Assembly: GCA_029259655.1 (NCBI GenBank)
Contig: JAJDET010000010.1
Location: 20,585-84,584, forward strand
DNA: 64,000 nucleotides
Reading direction: 5' to 3'
Origin: Planctomycetota bacterium
GTDB lineage: Bacteria > Planctomycetota > UBA1135 > GCA-002686595
Part shown: positions 41,973 to 50,466 of the stretch, piece by piece
Position numbering within the stretch: position 1 is the first letter of the stretch
How the letters are laid out: every line of letters begins with the position of its first letter
The notes under the pieces: generated by a model
Told to the model about the DNA's origin: nothing
Seen by the model: the letters and a program-made list of their open reading frames with translations, nothing else
Database searches by the model: none
Position numbers and translations under genes: made by a program

Positions 41973-43628
41973 CTAGTGCTGAACCGTAGGCGGGGCGCCA
42001 AGTGTCGCCGGCGGCTCCACGATCCGGATCACCTGATTGGGAGCGACGGACTTCACAATGCTCACGGCGCCGCTCGGCCACTGAACCTGGACCGCGTCCA
42101 CGACGGTCGCGCCCGTGACGCCGAAGGTCGCGCGGAGAGCCTGACCACCTCCCGTCGAGGAGCCGCTCTGGATCATGCGCCATTGATCGTTGGGCATGAT
42201 TTCCGTCGTGCTGATCCGGACGATGGCCCCGATCCCGTCGCGGTTCGACTGGGTGCCGACGAGGTCCACACCGAGGTAGTCCCCGCCCGGCTGTTCGTTG
42301 CGGAACAGATGGGCGTCGTCTCCCAGGCTGACCACCAGGAGATCCTCGTCACCGTCGCCGTCGTAGTCGCCCTTGACGGCGCAGCGGCTGGCGGCCGCCA
42401 CGTCAGCCCCGCAGGTCGAGGAGACGTCCGCGAAGTCGTAGTTCGGCGACCCGTTGTTCATGAACAGCGCGTTGGGCTGGACCTGCGTCCCGGCGAAGTA
42501 GCCGCAGGCAACGTACAGGTCCTCGTACCCGTCCAGGTCGCAGTCGATGAAGGACATTCCCCAGCTGATCTGCAGGTCCCCTCCTGGAGTCATCGGGCGG
42601 TCGATCCCCCTCTGTACGGCAACGTCGACGAACTGTCCGGGCCCCGTGCGCCGGTAGAGGTGGTTCGGCCCCGCATCGGAGGTCGCGATCTCGAGGACCC
42701 CGTCATTGTCGATGTCGCCGATGGCGATGCCCATCGGAGCCCCGCGATAGTCCATGTTGGCCGGTATCGAGATGTTGCTGAACCTCCATGCATCCGGGCC
42801 GTCGGGTCCGTTGTTTCGCCACAGGAAGTTCTGGCCAGTGACCGTGGGAATGATGGCGGTCAGGTCCTCGTTGATGACGAAGAGGTCGAGATCCAAATCG
42901 TCGTCCACGTCGACGAAGGCCACCGAGTGCGCTGCAGCCTTCGAAAGGAAGGCTGTGTTGAGGAACTTGGACCAGTCCCTGAAGATCCGCGCCCCGGACG
43001 GCAGGCCAGTGTTGTGGTAGAGGTAATCCTGACGCAGGTCGTCGGGCTGCGGATTCTGCAGCGGGTAGCTGTGGCTGGAGACGTAGAGGTCGAGGTAACC
43101 GTCGTTGTCGAAGTCCCCGTAGCAAGCGGCCGATGAGCGCCCGAAGGCAGCAACACGCAGTCGGCCGGTCACATCCTTGAACTTCCACCCACCACCGCTG
43201 TCCGGACCGTCGTTGCTCCAGAAGATGTTGGCTCCACGGGTGAGCAGGTAGAGGTCAGGGTCCCCGTCGTTGTCGTAGTCTCCGAAGAGCGCACCCGTTC
43301 CCTCTCCGCTCGGATCATCGATCCCGAACTCGACGGCGCGGTCCACGAAGCGCGGGTTCCCGGTCGTGTTCTCGAACAGGGCGTTCGAGCCGATACGGTT
43401 CGCCAGGTAGATGTCCAGCTCACCGTCGCCGTTGTAGTCACCAAAGGCGCCTCCGGCTCCCATCGGCATGTCGCCGAGAACAGCTGTGTGCGTGAACGTC
43501 ATGCCCTCGGCGGCGGCGCGGTCCGTGAACGTCTGTGCGCTCGCCGAGGAACCGAGCAGAATCCCGAGCGCCAGAACCAGGAACGCGCGGGGACCAAGGA
43601 CGAAGAAACTGGGCTGGTTGTCGATCAC
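41973..43628 (-). CDS. secreted CRTAC1-type protein (FG-GAP and ASPIC/UnbV)
   Basis: The protein has 551 residues, a GTG start at 43628 with AGAGGAAGG upstream. The signal peptide is LVLALGILLGSSASAQ. Multiple D-x-N/D-x-D-G calcium loops of FG-GAP blades are seen (DYNGDGELD, DYDNDGDPD, DFDNDGYLD, DIDNDGVLE, DYDGDGDED). The C-terminal part (DYLGVDLVGTQSNRDGIGA ... VQVQWPSGAVSIV) is ASPIC/UnbV. CRTAC1-like proteins are extracellular and presumed calcium-dependent binding modules. It is divergent from the C-A-T NRPS at 43771 across 142 bases. Confidence 0.88.
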   Translation of the reverse strand: MIDNQPSFFVLGPRAFLVLALGILLGSSASAQTFTDRAAAEGMTFTHTAVLGDMPMGAGGAFGDYNGDGELDIYLANRIGSNALFENTTGNPRFVDRAVEFGIDDPSGEGTGALFGDYDNDGDPDLYLLTRGANIFWSNDGPDSGGGWKFKDVTGRLRVAAFGRSSAACYGDFDNDGYLDLYVSSHSYPLQNPQPDDLRQDYLYHNTGLPSGARIFRDWSKFLNTAFLSKAAAHSVAFVDVDDDLDLDLFVINEDLTAIIPTVTGQNFLWRNNGPDGPDAWRFSNISIPANMDYRGAPMGIAIGDIDNDGVLEIATSDAGPNHLYRRTGPGQFVDVAVQRGIDRPMTPGGDLQISWGMSFIDCDLDGYEDLYVACGYFAGTQVQPNALFMNNGSPNYDFADVSSTCGADVAAASRCAVKGDYDGDGDEDLLVVSLGDDAHLFRNEQPGGDYLGVDLVGTQSNRDGIGAIVRISTTEIMPNDQWRMIQSGSSTGGGQALRATFGVTGATVVDAVQVQWPSGAVSIVKSVAPNQVIRIVEPPATLGAPPTVQH

Positions 43629-43672
43629 GAGACACCCTTCCTCTCTGGGGCCATCTGACGGAACGATTCCGA

Positions 43673-43685
43673 GCTAACAATTAGC
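43673..43685. promoter_or_regulatory. short palindrome in the divergent promoter region
   Basis: GCTAA CAA TTAGC is a perfect 5-bp inverted repeat in an AT-richer patch between the CRTAC1-like gene and the NRPS gene. It could be an operator or part of a promoter; no partner copy is visible elsewhere. Confidence 0.3.
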
Positions 43686-43770
43686 TTACGCAAGGAACTA
43701 GCATTTCGTCCAGAGACCTCCTCGGACTCCCAGGAGGCGATTCCCAGCCTTCGAACTACCCTGTCCCCCC

Positions 43771-46700
43771 ATGCAGCTCCAAGGCGTCGCGGACTTCTAC
43801 CCGCTCTCTCCCCTTCAGGAGGGCCTTCTGTTCCACACCCTGTCGGACGCGGGGTCGGGCGCCTACTTCAACCAGACCCTGGTCTCCTTCGAGGGCGACC
43901 TGGACGTCTCGGCCTTCCGGTCCGCATGGCAGGGAGCCATCGCTCGCCATCCGATCCTGCGCACGTTCTTCGTCTGGGAGGGAGTGGAGCGAGCGGTCCA
44001 GGTCGTCAAGGAGAAGGCGACGATGCCGTTCGACGTGCTGGACTGGCGAGAGCTCGCTCCGGAGGAACGAAGCGCACGGGTCGACGCTCTCCGCGCCGCG
44101 GACCTGGAACGCGGGTTCGACCTCTCGAGCGCCCCGCTGATGCGCGCGGTCCTCATCCAGGTCGACGATCAGCGCCACGACTTCCTGTGGAGCTTCCACC
44201 ACATCCTGATGGACGGCTGGAGCATGTTTCACGTGCTCCGCGAGATCTTCGACTCCTACGACGCGGCGAATCGGGGAGCGACGGCGACCTTCGACGCGTC
44301 GCGCCCGTACCGCGACTACATCGCGTGGCTCCACCGACAGAGCCTCCCGAAGGCAGAGGTGTTCTGGCGCAAGACGCTCGCGGGGTTCACGGCTCCCACT
44401 CCCCTGCCGGCGGAGCTCGCGGGGGACGAGGAGAGACCCGACTTCGACGTGGCGATCGCCGACGTGTCGGCCGAGACCACGGCCGCGCTGCAGCAACTCA
44501 CGAGCACCCACCGCCTGACGCTCAACACGATCCTCTTGGGCTCGTGGGCGCTACTCCTCGCCCGCTACTCGGGAGAGGATGACGTCGTGTTCGGAACGGT
44601 CGTGTCCGGCCGTCCGCCCGAACTCGACGGCGTGCACTCCATGGTCGGGTTGTTCATCAACACGCTGCCGGTCCGGGCCCGAATGCGAACGGACCTGCCG
44701 CTCGCCGCCTGGCTGCAGGACCTCCAGTCCCAGCAGGCCGAGGCCCGCGAATACGAGTACAGCCCGCTCGTCGAGATCCAGGGCTGGAGCGAAGCCCCCC
44801 GCGGATCGGCTCTGTTCGACAGCATCTTCCTGTTCGAGAACTACCACAAGGAAGGCTCACTCGAGGAGCTGAGCCGGACGCTCGAGATCCGGGACATCCA
44901 GTGGTTCGAGCGACACAACTATCCCCTGGCTGCAGTCGCCATTCCGGGTGAGCGCATGTCGCTGCGGCTCATCCACGACACGAGCCGCTTCTCGACCGAG
45001 ACGATGGAGCGCATGCTCGATCACTGGCGCGTGCTCCTGGAGGGAATGGCGCGCGACGCGGGCACGGGCCTCCTGGACCTGCCGATCCTGACGCCGTCGG
45101 AGCGGAGCCGGTACGTCGACGAGTGGAGCGGGTCCTCGACGGACTACCCGCGCGACCGCTGTATCCACCAGCTGTTCGAGGACCAGGTCCGCGCGACGCC
45201 GGACGCCGTGGCCGTCTCCTTCGAGGGCCGGCAGTGGACGTACGCCGAGCTCAATCGCCGATCGAACCAGCTCGCCCACCGACTGCGAGACCTCGGCGTG
45301 GGCCCCGAGGTGCAGGTCGGGATGTGCACGGAGCGTTCGCTCGAGATGATCGTCGCCCTGCTCGGCACGCTGAAGGCCGGCGGCGCCTACGTGGCACTGG
45401 ACCCCGACTACCCCGCCGATCGCTTGGCCTTCATGCTCGGAGAGACCGGAGCTCCGGTACTGCTGACACAGGAGAACCTGGCCGGTCGACTGCCCGCGAC
45501 CGACGCGCACGTGATCCGGCTCGATGCGGACTGGGAGTCCGTCGCCGGGGAGAGCGAAGAGGATCCCGAGAACCTGACGACGGCGGAGAACCTCGCCTAC
45601 GTCATCTTCACCTCCGGCTCGACGGGCAAGCCGAAGGGCACCTGCATCCCCCACCGCGCCGTCGTCCGGCTGGTGGTGAAGACGGACTTCGCGGAGCTCA
45701 CTCGCGACGAGGTCTTCCTCCAGTTCGCCACGGTGTCGTTCGACGCGTCCACGCTCGAGCTCTGGGGGAGCCTCCTCAACGGCGCACGTCTGGCGGTGTT
45801 CCCTGCCGGAAAGGCGTCGCTGGAGGACCTCTCCCGTGTCGTTCGCGACGACGGCGTGACGGTTCTCTGGCTCACGGCGGGCCTGTTCCACCAGATGATG
45901 GAGCACCACCCCGAAGGCCTTCGGGGAGTGCGACAGCTCCTGGCCGGCGGCGACGTGCTGTCGGTGCCGCACGTCAAGAAGGCGCTGGACCAGCTCGAGG
46001 GCTGCAAGGTCATCAACGGATACGGCCCGACGGAGAACACCACGTTCACGTGCTGTCACACGATGACGAGGAGCGAGGACGTCGGCCGCACGGTTCCGAT
46101 CGGCCGACCGATCGCCAACACGACGGTCTACATCGTGGATTCGCGGATGGAGCCCGTGCCGGTCGGCGTCGCGGGTGACCTCTTCACCGGGGGCGACGGC
46201 CTGGCTCGCGGATACCTCGACCACCCCGCCCTGACCGCCGAGCGCTTCGTCCCCGATCCGTTCGGAGACTCCCCCGGGGGCAGGCTCTACCGCACCGGGG
46301 ATCGCGCGCGGTACCTCCCCGACGGGACGATCGAGTTCCTGGGTCGCAACGACTTCCAGGTGAAGGTTCGCGGGTTCCGCATCGAGCTGGGCGAGATCGA
46401 GATCACGCTCTCGGAGCACCCGAGCGTGAAGGACAGCGTGGTCATGGCGCGCGACGACGCCTCCGGGGACAAGCGACTGGTCGCTTACCTCGTGTGCGAT
46501 ACGGGCTCGCGGCCGTCGAACGAGGAGCTCCGGAGCTTTCTCCTGGAGCGGGTCCCCGATCACATGGCGCCGTCCACCTTCGTCGTGCTGGACTCGTTTC
46601 CGCTGACGGCGAACGGAAAGGTGGATCGCCGCGCGCTACCCGAACCCGACCTCGCGCGTCCCGACCTCGACACGGCCTACGCGGCACCTCGAGCGGGGAT

Positions 46701-47004
46701 CGAGGAGGCGATCTCCGGCATCTGGCAGGAGGTCCTCGACCTGCAACAGGTCGGCGTCCACGACAACTTCTTCGACCTGGGCGGCCACTCGCTGCACCTG
46801 ATCCGCGTGCACGGGAAGCTGAAGGAGGAGCTGGGACGCGACATCGCGATGGTCACGCTCTTCAAGTACCCGACGATCAGCGCGCTGGGTCGCCACCTCG
46901 AGGGAGAGGGTCCGACCGACTCCGCACCGACCGAAGACGCGCAGGCAAAGGTGCAGGCGGGCAAGGACCGCCTGCGCGGTCTCCGCGAGCGCCGGCGGAA
47001 GTAA
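43771..47004 (+). CDS. NRPS module C-A-T (valine-like code)
   Basis: The protein has 1077 residues. The condensation domain (about 1-440) has an intact HHILMDGWS (H143-H144, D148). The adenylation domain (about 470-960) has TSGSTGKPKG, YGPTEN, TGDRARYLPDG and NGKVDRRALP. Specificity positions read by hand give D-A-L-W-L-G-G-T-F-K, close to the well-known valine code (DAFWIGGTFK). The carrier domain has DLGGHS near residue 1006, followed by a short basic tail. No epimerase or thioesterase is present. The C-terminus lies 3 bases from the convergent stop of the sulfotransferase gene. Divergent promoter with the CRTAC1-like gene. Confidence 0.92.
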   Translation: MQLQGVADFYPLSPLQEGLLFHTLSDAGSGAYFNQTLVSFEGDLDVSAFRSAWQGAIARHPILRTFFVWEGVERAVQVVKEKATMPFDVLDWRELAPEERSARVDALRAADLERGFDLSSAPLMRAVLIQVDDQRHDFLWSFHHILMDGWSMFHVLREIFDSYDAANRGATATFDASRPYRDYIAWLHRQSLPKAEVFWRKTLAGFTAPTPLPAELAGDEERPDFDVAIADVSAETTAALQQLTSTHRLTLNTILLGSWALLLARYSGEDDVVFGTVVSGRPPELDGVHSMVGLFINTLPVRARMRTDLPLAAWLQDLQSQQAEAREYEYSPLVEIQGWSEAPRGSALFDSIFLFENYHKEGSLEELSRTLEIRDIQWFERHNYPLAAVAIPGERMSLRLIHDTSRFSTETMERMLDHWRVLLEGMARDAGTGLLDLPILTPSERSRYVDEWSGSSTDYPRDRCIHQLFEDQVRATPDAVAVSFEGRQWTYAELNRRSNQLAHRLRDLGVGPEVQVGMCTERSLEMIVALLGTLKAGGAYVALDPDYPADRLAFMLGETGAPVLLTQENLAGRLPATDAHVIRLDADWESVAGESEEDPENLTTAENLAYVIFTSGSTGKPKGTCIPHRAVVRLVVKTDFAELTRDEVFLQFATVSFDASTLELWGSLLNGARLAVFPAGKASLEDLSRVVRDDGVTVLWLTAGLFHQMMEHHPEGLRGVRQLLAGGDVLSVPHVKKALDQLEGCKVINGYGPTENTTFTCCHTMTRSEDVGRTVPIGRPIANTTVYIVDSRMEPVPVGVAGDLFTGGDGLARGYLDHPALTAERFVPDPFGDSPGGRLYRTGDRARYLPDGTIEFLGRNDFQVKVRGFRIELGEIEITLSEHPSVKDSVVMARDDASGDKRLVAYLVCDTGSRPSNEELRSFLLERVPDHMAPSTFVVLDSFPLTANGKVDRRALPEPDLARPDLDTAYAAPRAGIEEAISGIWQEVLDLQQVGVHDNFFDLGGHSLHLIRVHGKLKEELGRDIAMVTLFKYPTISALGRHLEGEGPTDSAPTEDAQAKVQAGKDRLRGLRERRRK

Positions 47005-47007
47005 CCG

Positions 47008-47988
47008 CTACGGGTTCGGCCACTCGAGCTTCCGCCCGACCCAGCGCCAGTGCATGAGCTGCGTCACGCGGTGCAGCTTCCGGTCGAGGAAGCCCAGCAG
47101 CGGTTCGGGTGCCTCGCGGAGCAGAACGCGAAGCGGTTTGAACCGGTACGGCTTCTGGGATCGCTCGTAGCCGAGCTCCTCCATCAGGTCGCCGGCCAGG
47201 TACTCGATGATTCGAGCGTCACCTGCGGACAGCTCGTCGCGCCAGCCGCCGCTCGTCGTCTTCCGGACGAAGCCCTTGGGGAACTCCTTGACGGTCCGGA
47301 CCTTGTCCTTGCTGCTGGCCGCGACGGCACTCTCGCAGAACTCGGGGTCGGCCTCGAGACCCAGCCACTCGAGGATCTTCCCGAGCTCCGCGGGCCCGTC
47401 CTGCTTGAGGTCCTCGTAGCGGACCTGGAGGTAGTTCTCCGTCAGCTCCGCGATGGAGAGCGACGCCTCGACGTCCTTGCGCCAGAACCGAGCGCCGTCG
47501 ACGGGCTGCGTCGGGAACTCCCAGCGCGCCCACGACGCCGAAGCGCTCCTGTGCGAACAGTAGACGGCGCGCGGATCGCGCACGATGTGCAGGAAGTACG
47601 CCTCGGGGAAGAGCTCGAGGATGAACTCGGCGAAGTGGGCGTTCTCCGGCGTCTTGTCCACGACCGTGGAGACTCCCGGCCGAACGCCGGCGACTCGCGA
47701 GAGGATGCCCTCCGCCACGTGCCTGAGGAGCGGGGAGAACTCCTCCTCCGGCATCGCGTCGGCCAGCTTGACGTTCTCGTTCGGCCGATCCGGGTCCGCC
47801 CCGACGGTCGGTTGTGCGATGAAGCTGAAACCGGCCTTGAAGCGATACCACTGCTTCATCCGGACCAGGTAGTCGAAGACCTTCGCGTGCTGGAACGTCG
47901 CGACGGACGGGTGCTGTGCGAGCAGGAATGTCGTCCAGGTCGAGCCGCTCCGGGGGCAACCGACGATGAAGACCGGTCTCATGGTCAC
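47008..47988 (-). CDS. sulfotransferase (PAPS-dependent)
   Basis: This protein has 326 residues. GTG 47988 overlaps the thioesterase stop (GTGA) and has GGAG 8 bases upstream; ATG 47982 is the alternative. The PAPS 5'-phosphosulfate loop is VGCPRSGSTWTTFLL and the 3'-phosphate motif is RDPRAVYCSHRSAS, both as in Sulfotransfer_3 domains. It is the last gene of the minus-strand biosynthetic operon. It may transfer a sulfo group from PAPS to a hydroxyl of the nonribosomal product, or activate one for elimination. It is not a close copy of the sulfotransferase at 53741-54874. Confidence 0.9.
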   Translation of the reverse strand: MTMRPVFIVGCPRSGSTWTTFLLAQHPSVATFQHAKVFDYLVRMKQWYRFKAGFSFIAQPTVGADPDRPNENVKLADAMPEEEFSPLLRHVAEGILSRVAGVRPGVSTVVDKTPENAHFAEFILELFPEAYFLHIVRDPRAVYCSHRSASASWARWEFPTQPVDGARFWRKDVEASLSIAELTENYLQVRYEDLKQDGPAELGKILEWLGLEADPEFCESAVAASSKDKVRTVKEFPKGFVRKTTSGGWRDELSAGDARIIEYLAGDLMEELGYERSQKPYRFKPLRVLLREAPEPLLGFLDRKLHRVTQLMHWRWVGRKLEWPNP

Positions 47989-48740
47989 CCGGTCGCCTCC
48001 GAGAGGGTCGTCGAGATGGACGCGAGGACCTCGTCGCGAGCGGATTCGATGAAGAAGTGCCCGCCCGGAAAGAGGGACAGGTCGAAGCTCGCGCTCGTCT
48101 GCACCGCCCAGGCTTCGAGGTCGGCGCGTGCGACCTGCTCGTCCTGCTCGCCGCCGCAGGCGCTGATCGGGCAGTCGAGCGGATCGTCCTCGGAGTACGC
48201 GTACGTGTCGCACACGGAGATGTCGGCGCGGAGGCCCGGAAGGAACAGCTCCATGAGCTCCGCGCTCTCGCGCGCCGCCGGCGGCACGGCGTCGTAGCGC
48301 CGGTTCATCTCCTCCACGAACTCGTTGTCGGGGAGGTCGTAGATCGGCGGGTGGGGATCTGGCACGTGGGGTGCGCGATAGCCGGAGGCGAAGAAGTGCC
48401 GAGGCGCACGCACTCCCCGCCGGCGCAGCTCTCTCAGGAGCTCGAAGCCGATGAGTGCTCCCATGCTGTGTCCGAAGAGCGCCCAGGGCTCGACCAGTGA
48501 CGGCCCCAGCACGTCGGCCAGAGCCTTCACGGCGGCGGGGACGTCGCGCAGTGCCTCTTCCATCAGGCGGTTCTCGCGCCCCGGGAGCTGGACCGCGCAG
48601 ACCTCGACGTCCGCGGGAAGGCCGTCGGCCCAGGTCCGGAACGCGGTGGCGCCTCCCCCCGCGTGCGGAATGCAGAGCAGACGAGTGCGCGCGTCCGGGC
48701 GTGGTCTCGCGATCTTGACCCAGGGTTGCTCGAGGCTCAT
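47985..48740 (-). CDS. type II thioesterase
   Basis: The protein has 251 residues. ATG 48740 overlaps the upstream hydrolase stop (ATGA). Its catalytic motif is FGHSMGALIGFELLREL (Ser of GHSMG), a GGHFF histidine near residue 235, and an Asp between them (DPLDCP region). The start (RLLCIPHAGGGATAFRTWADGLP) is diagnostic of RifR/GrsT-type external thioesterases, which remove stalled acyl groups from carrier domains. As the only thioesterase in the window, it may also contribute to release. Confidence 0.92.
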   Translation of the reverse strand: MSLEQPWVKIARPRPDARTRLLCIPHAGGGATAFRTWADGLPADVEVCAVQLPGRENRLMEEALRDVPAAVKALADVLGPSLVEPWALFGHSMGALIGFELLRELRRRGVRAPRHFFASGYRAPHVPDPHPPIYDLPDNEFVEEMNRRYDAVPPAARESAELMELFLPGLRADISVCDTYAYSEDDPLDCPISACGGEQDEQVARADLEAWAVQTSASFDLSLFPGGHFFIESARDEVLASISTTLSEATG

Positions 48741-49651
48741 GCGCGCCCTTCCTCGCCGGACGGCACGGCCAGTCCCTGGGCCCAGTCGCAGATGGACCCG
48801 ACGAGCTCCTCCTGGCTCCACATCAGCGTGAACACGTGGTTCGCACCACGGACGATCTCGAGCGACGACCCCGGGCTCGAGGTCACCTCGGGGAGCCTCC
48901 CCTTGGTGACGAGGTTGAAGTAGTCGAGTCCCTCGTCCCCTTCGCTGTAGAGGTGGAACACCTTGACGCCGCGGTCCGTGACGGAACGGAGCTCGGCCAC
49001 GGCGTCGCAGCTCTTCGGTTGCGGCGCGCTGCCGCCACCGCCGCCACGCTTGAAGATCGCCCGCATGGGGAACCCGATCATCATCTGCAGGATCCTGCGC
49101 GGATCGAGCTGTCCGCTGAACGCCTTGATCCAGTTCTTCGAGCGGAACGAGCTCAGGAAGGCGATGCGCCAGAAGTGACGTGTGAGGGTGCGGGCCCGGA
49201 GCGCGGCGCCGAGCTCCGCATCGCGGCCGTGGAGGTGTCCCTGCGCGTTGATCAAGGCAGTCCCGACGATCCGCTCGTCCTCGCGCGCAGTGAGGAACGA
49301 GATCGTCGCTCCCGAGCAGATGCCGATGAGGACGAAGCGCTCGATTCCGCGCTTCTCCGCCACGAGGTTCATCGCCTCGCGCGTCTCGAGCACGACGCTC
49401 TTCACGGGCGGAAGATCGTCGGTCCTCACCCCGCTGTCGCCGATCCCCGAGTAGTCGAAGCGGAGCGACGTGAACCCCTGCTCGGCCAGAGCGCGCGCGA
49501 GGCGAACATAGGCGCGGTTCGGTCCGACGCGGTGGACGACACCGGCATTGAGGAAGATGAACGCAGGCAGCCGGCCGGCATCCTTGGCGGGATCGGTGAT
49601 GACACCCGCCAGCAGGCTCGAAGACCCGAAGAGGACCGCCTCTTCCTTCAC
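48737..49651 (-). CDS. alpha/beta hydrolase, exosortase-associated hydrolase-1 type (Cys nucleophile)
   Basis: The protein has 304 residues from GTG 49651, overlapping the next hydrolase stop (GTGA). The alpha/beta hydrolase fold is seen in FIFLNAGVVHRVGPNRAYVRL, FTSLRFDYSGIGDSG and LIGICSGATISFL. The nucleophile elbow is G-I-C-S-G, so Cys replaces the usual Ser, as in hydrolases encoded beside exosortase A. The catalytic His is in VRGANHVF near the end. Its role in a peptide/polyketide operon may be an acyl transfer or release step. It is encoded as a pair with the next gene. Confidence 0.8.
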   Translation of the reverse strand: MKEEAVLFGSSSLLAGVITDPAKDAGRLPAFIFLNAGVVHRVGPNRAYVRLARALAEQGFTSLRFDYSGIGDSGVRTDDLPPVKSVVLETREAMNLVAEKRGIERFVLIGICSGATISFLTAREDERIVGTALINAQGHLHGRDAELGAALRARTLTRHFWRIAFLSSFRSKNWIKAFSGQLDPRRILQMMIGFPMRAIFKRGGGGGSAPQPKSCDAVAELRSVTDRGVKVFHLYSEGDEGLDYFNLVTKGRLPEVTSSPGSSLEIVRGANHVFTLMWSQEELVGSICDWAQGLAVPSGEEGRA

Positions 49652-50466
49652 GCCTCTCCTCCGGTCGTCCAGGACACGATGGTCCGCAGGATCTGGTGCG
49701 GGACGTGCATCTTCCCGAAGTCCTCCGTCCAGACCCAGAGGTGGGGGTTGGAGAAGCTCTCGCGCTGGACCTCTGCTCCGAGACCCTTCAGGCGCTCGGT
49801 CAAGGGACCTTGTTCGACGCTGTCGTTGCTCTCGATCACGAGGACCCGCTTCCCCGGCGAGGCGTCGATGGAGTCGAGGTCGAAGTCCCCGAGCTCTGCA
49901 ATCAGTGCCTCGTTGATCGGGAAGCCGAGGATCTCGAGCCCGTCCGGTCCTCCAGGTCTGGGGAGGACGTGTGCGTAGCGCAGCATGCCGGCGTGCAGCT
50001 TCTTCAGTTCGTCGAGGTAGTCCGCGCCTGAGCGGATGGGATCCCACAAGACCACGGAGTCGATCGACGGCCGCGCGGCCGCCACGCGAGCGGCGAGCGA
50101 CGCCCCGAGCCTCATGCCGGCGAGACCGAGCTTCTTCACGCCGGTCCGCCGCTCGAGCTCGTCGACGGCGCTCCCGATGTCCTCGATCCATCGCGCGAGG
50201 CGCCAGTCCTCGGGCCCGCCCGACGAGTCGCCGCACCCGAGGTAGTCGAACCGGAAGACGTGGACACCGGCTTCCGCGAGCATGATCGAGAGCTGGCGGA
50301 AGACCCGGTGGAACTGGAGGTACTCGTGTCCGAGCGGGTAGCAGAGGACCACGCCCGTGTCGCTCGAACCCGAGGCCGGCACGTGGTGGCAACCGAGGAG
50401 CTCCCGGCCGTCCGGGCCGAAGTGGAACAGCTCCAACCGCCGCGATGTGTTCGAGGCCGCGCTCAC
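49648..50466 (-). CDS. alpha/beta hydrolase, exosortase-associated hydrolase-2 type (no nucleophile Ser)
   Basis: The protein has 272 residues from GTG 50466, overlapping the NRPS stop (GTGA). The fold markers are LCYPLGHEYLQFHRVFRQL, FRFDYLGCGDSSGGPEDW and LGLAGMRLGASLA. At the elbow the sequence is G-M-R-L-G, so Arg stands at the nucleophile position and a canonical Ser-His-Asp triad is absent. In exosortase systems such proteins are found with a hydrolase-1 partner; the same pairing occurs here. It may be an inactive partner or an enzyme of unusual mechanism. Confidence 0.78.
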   Translation of the reverse strand: MSAASNTSRRLELFHFGPDGRELLGCHHVPASGSSDTGVVLCYPLGHEYLQFHRVFRQLSIMLAEAGVHVFRFDYLGCGDSSGGPEDWRLARWIEDIGSAVDELERRTGVKKLGLAGMRLGASLAARVAAARPSIDSVVLWDPIRSGADYLDELKKLHAGMLRYAHVLPRPGGPDGLEILGFPINEALIAELGDFDLDSIDASPGKRVLVIESNDSVEQGPLTERLKGLGAEVQRESFSNPHLWVWTEDFGKMHVPHQILRTIVSWTTGGEA

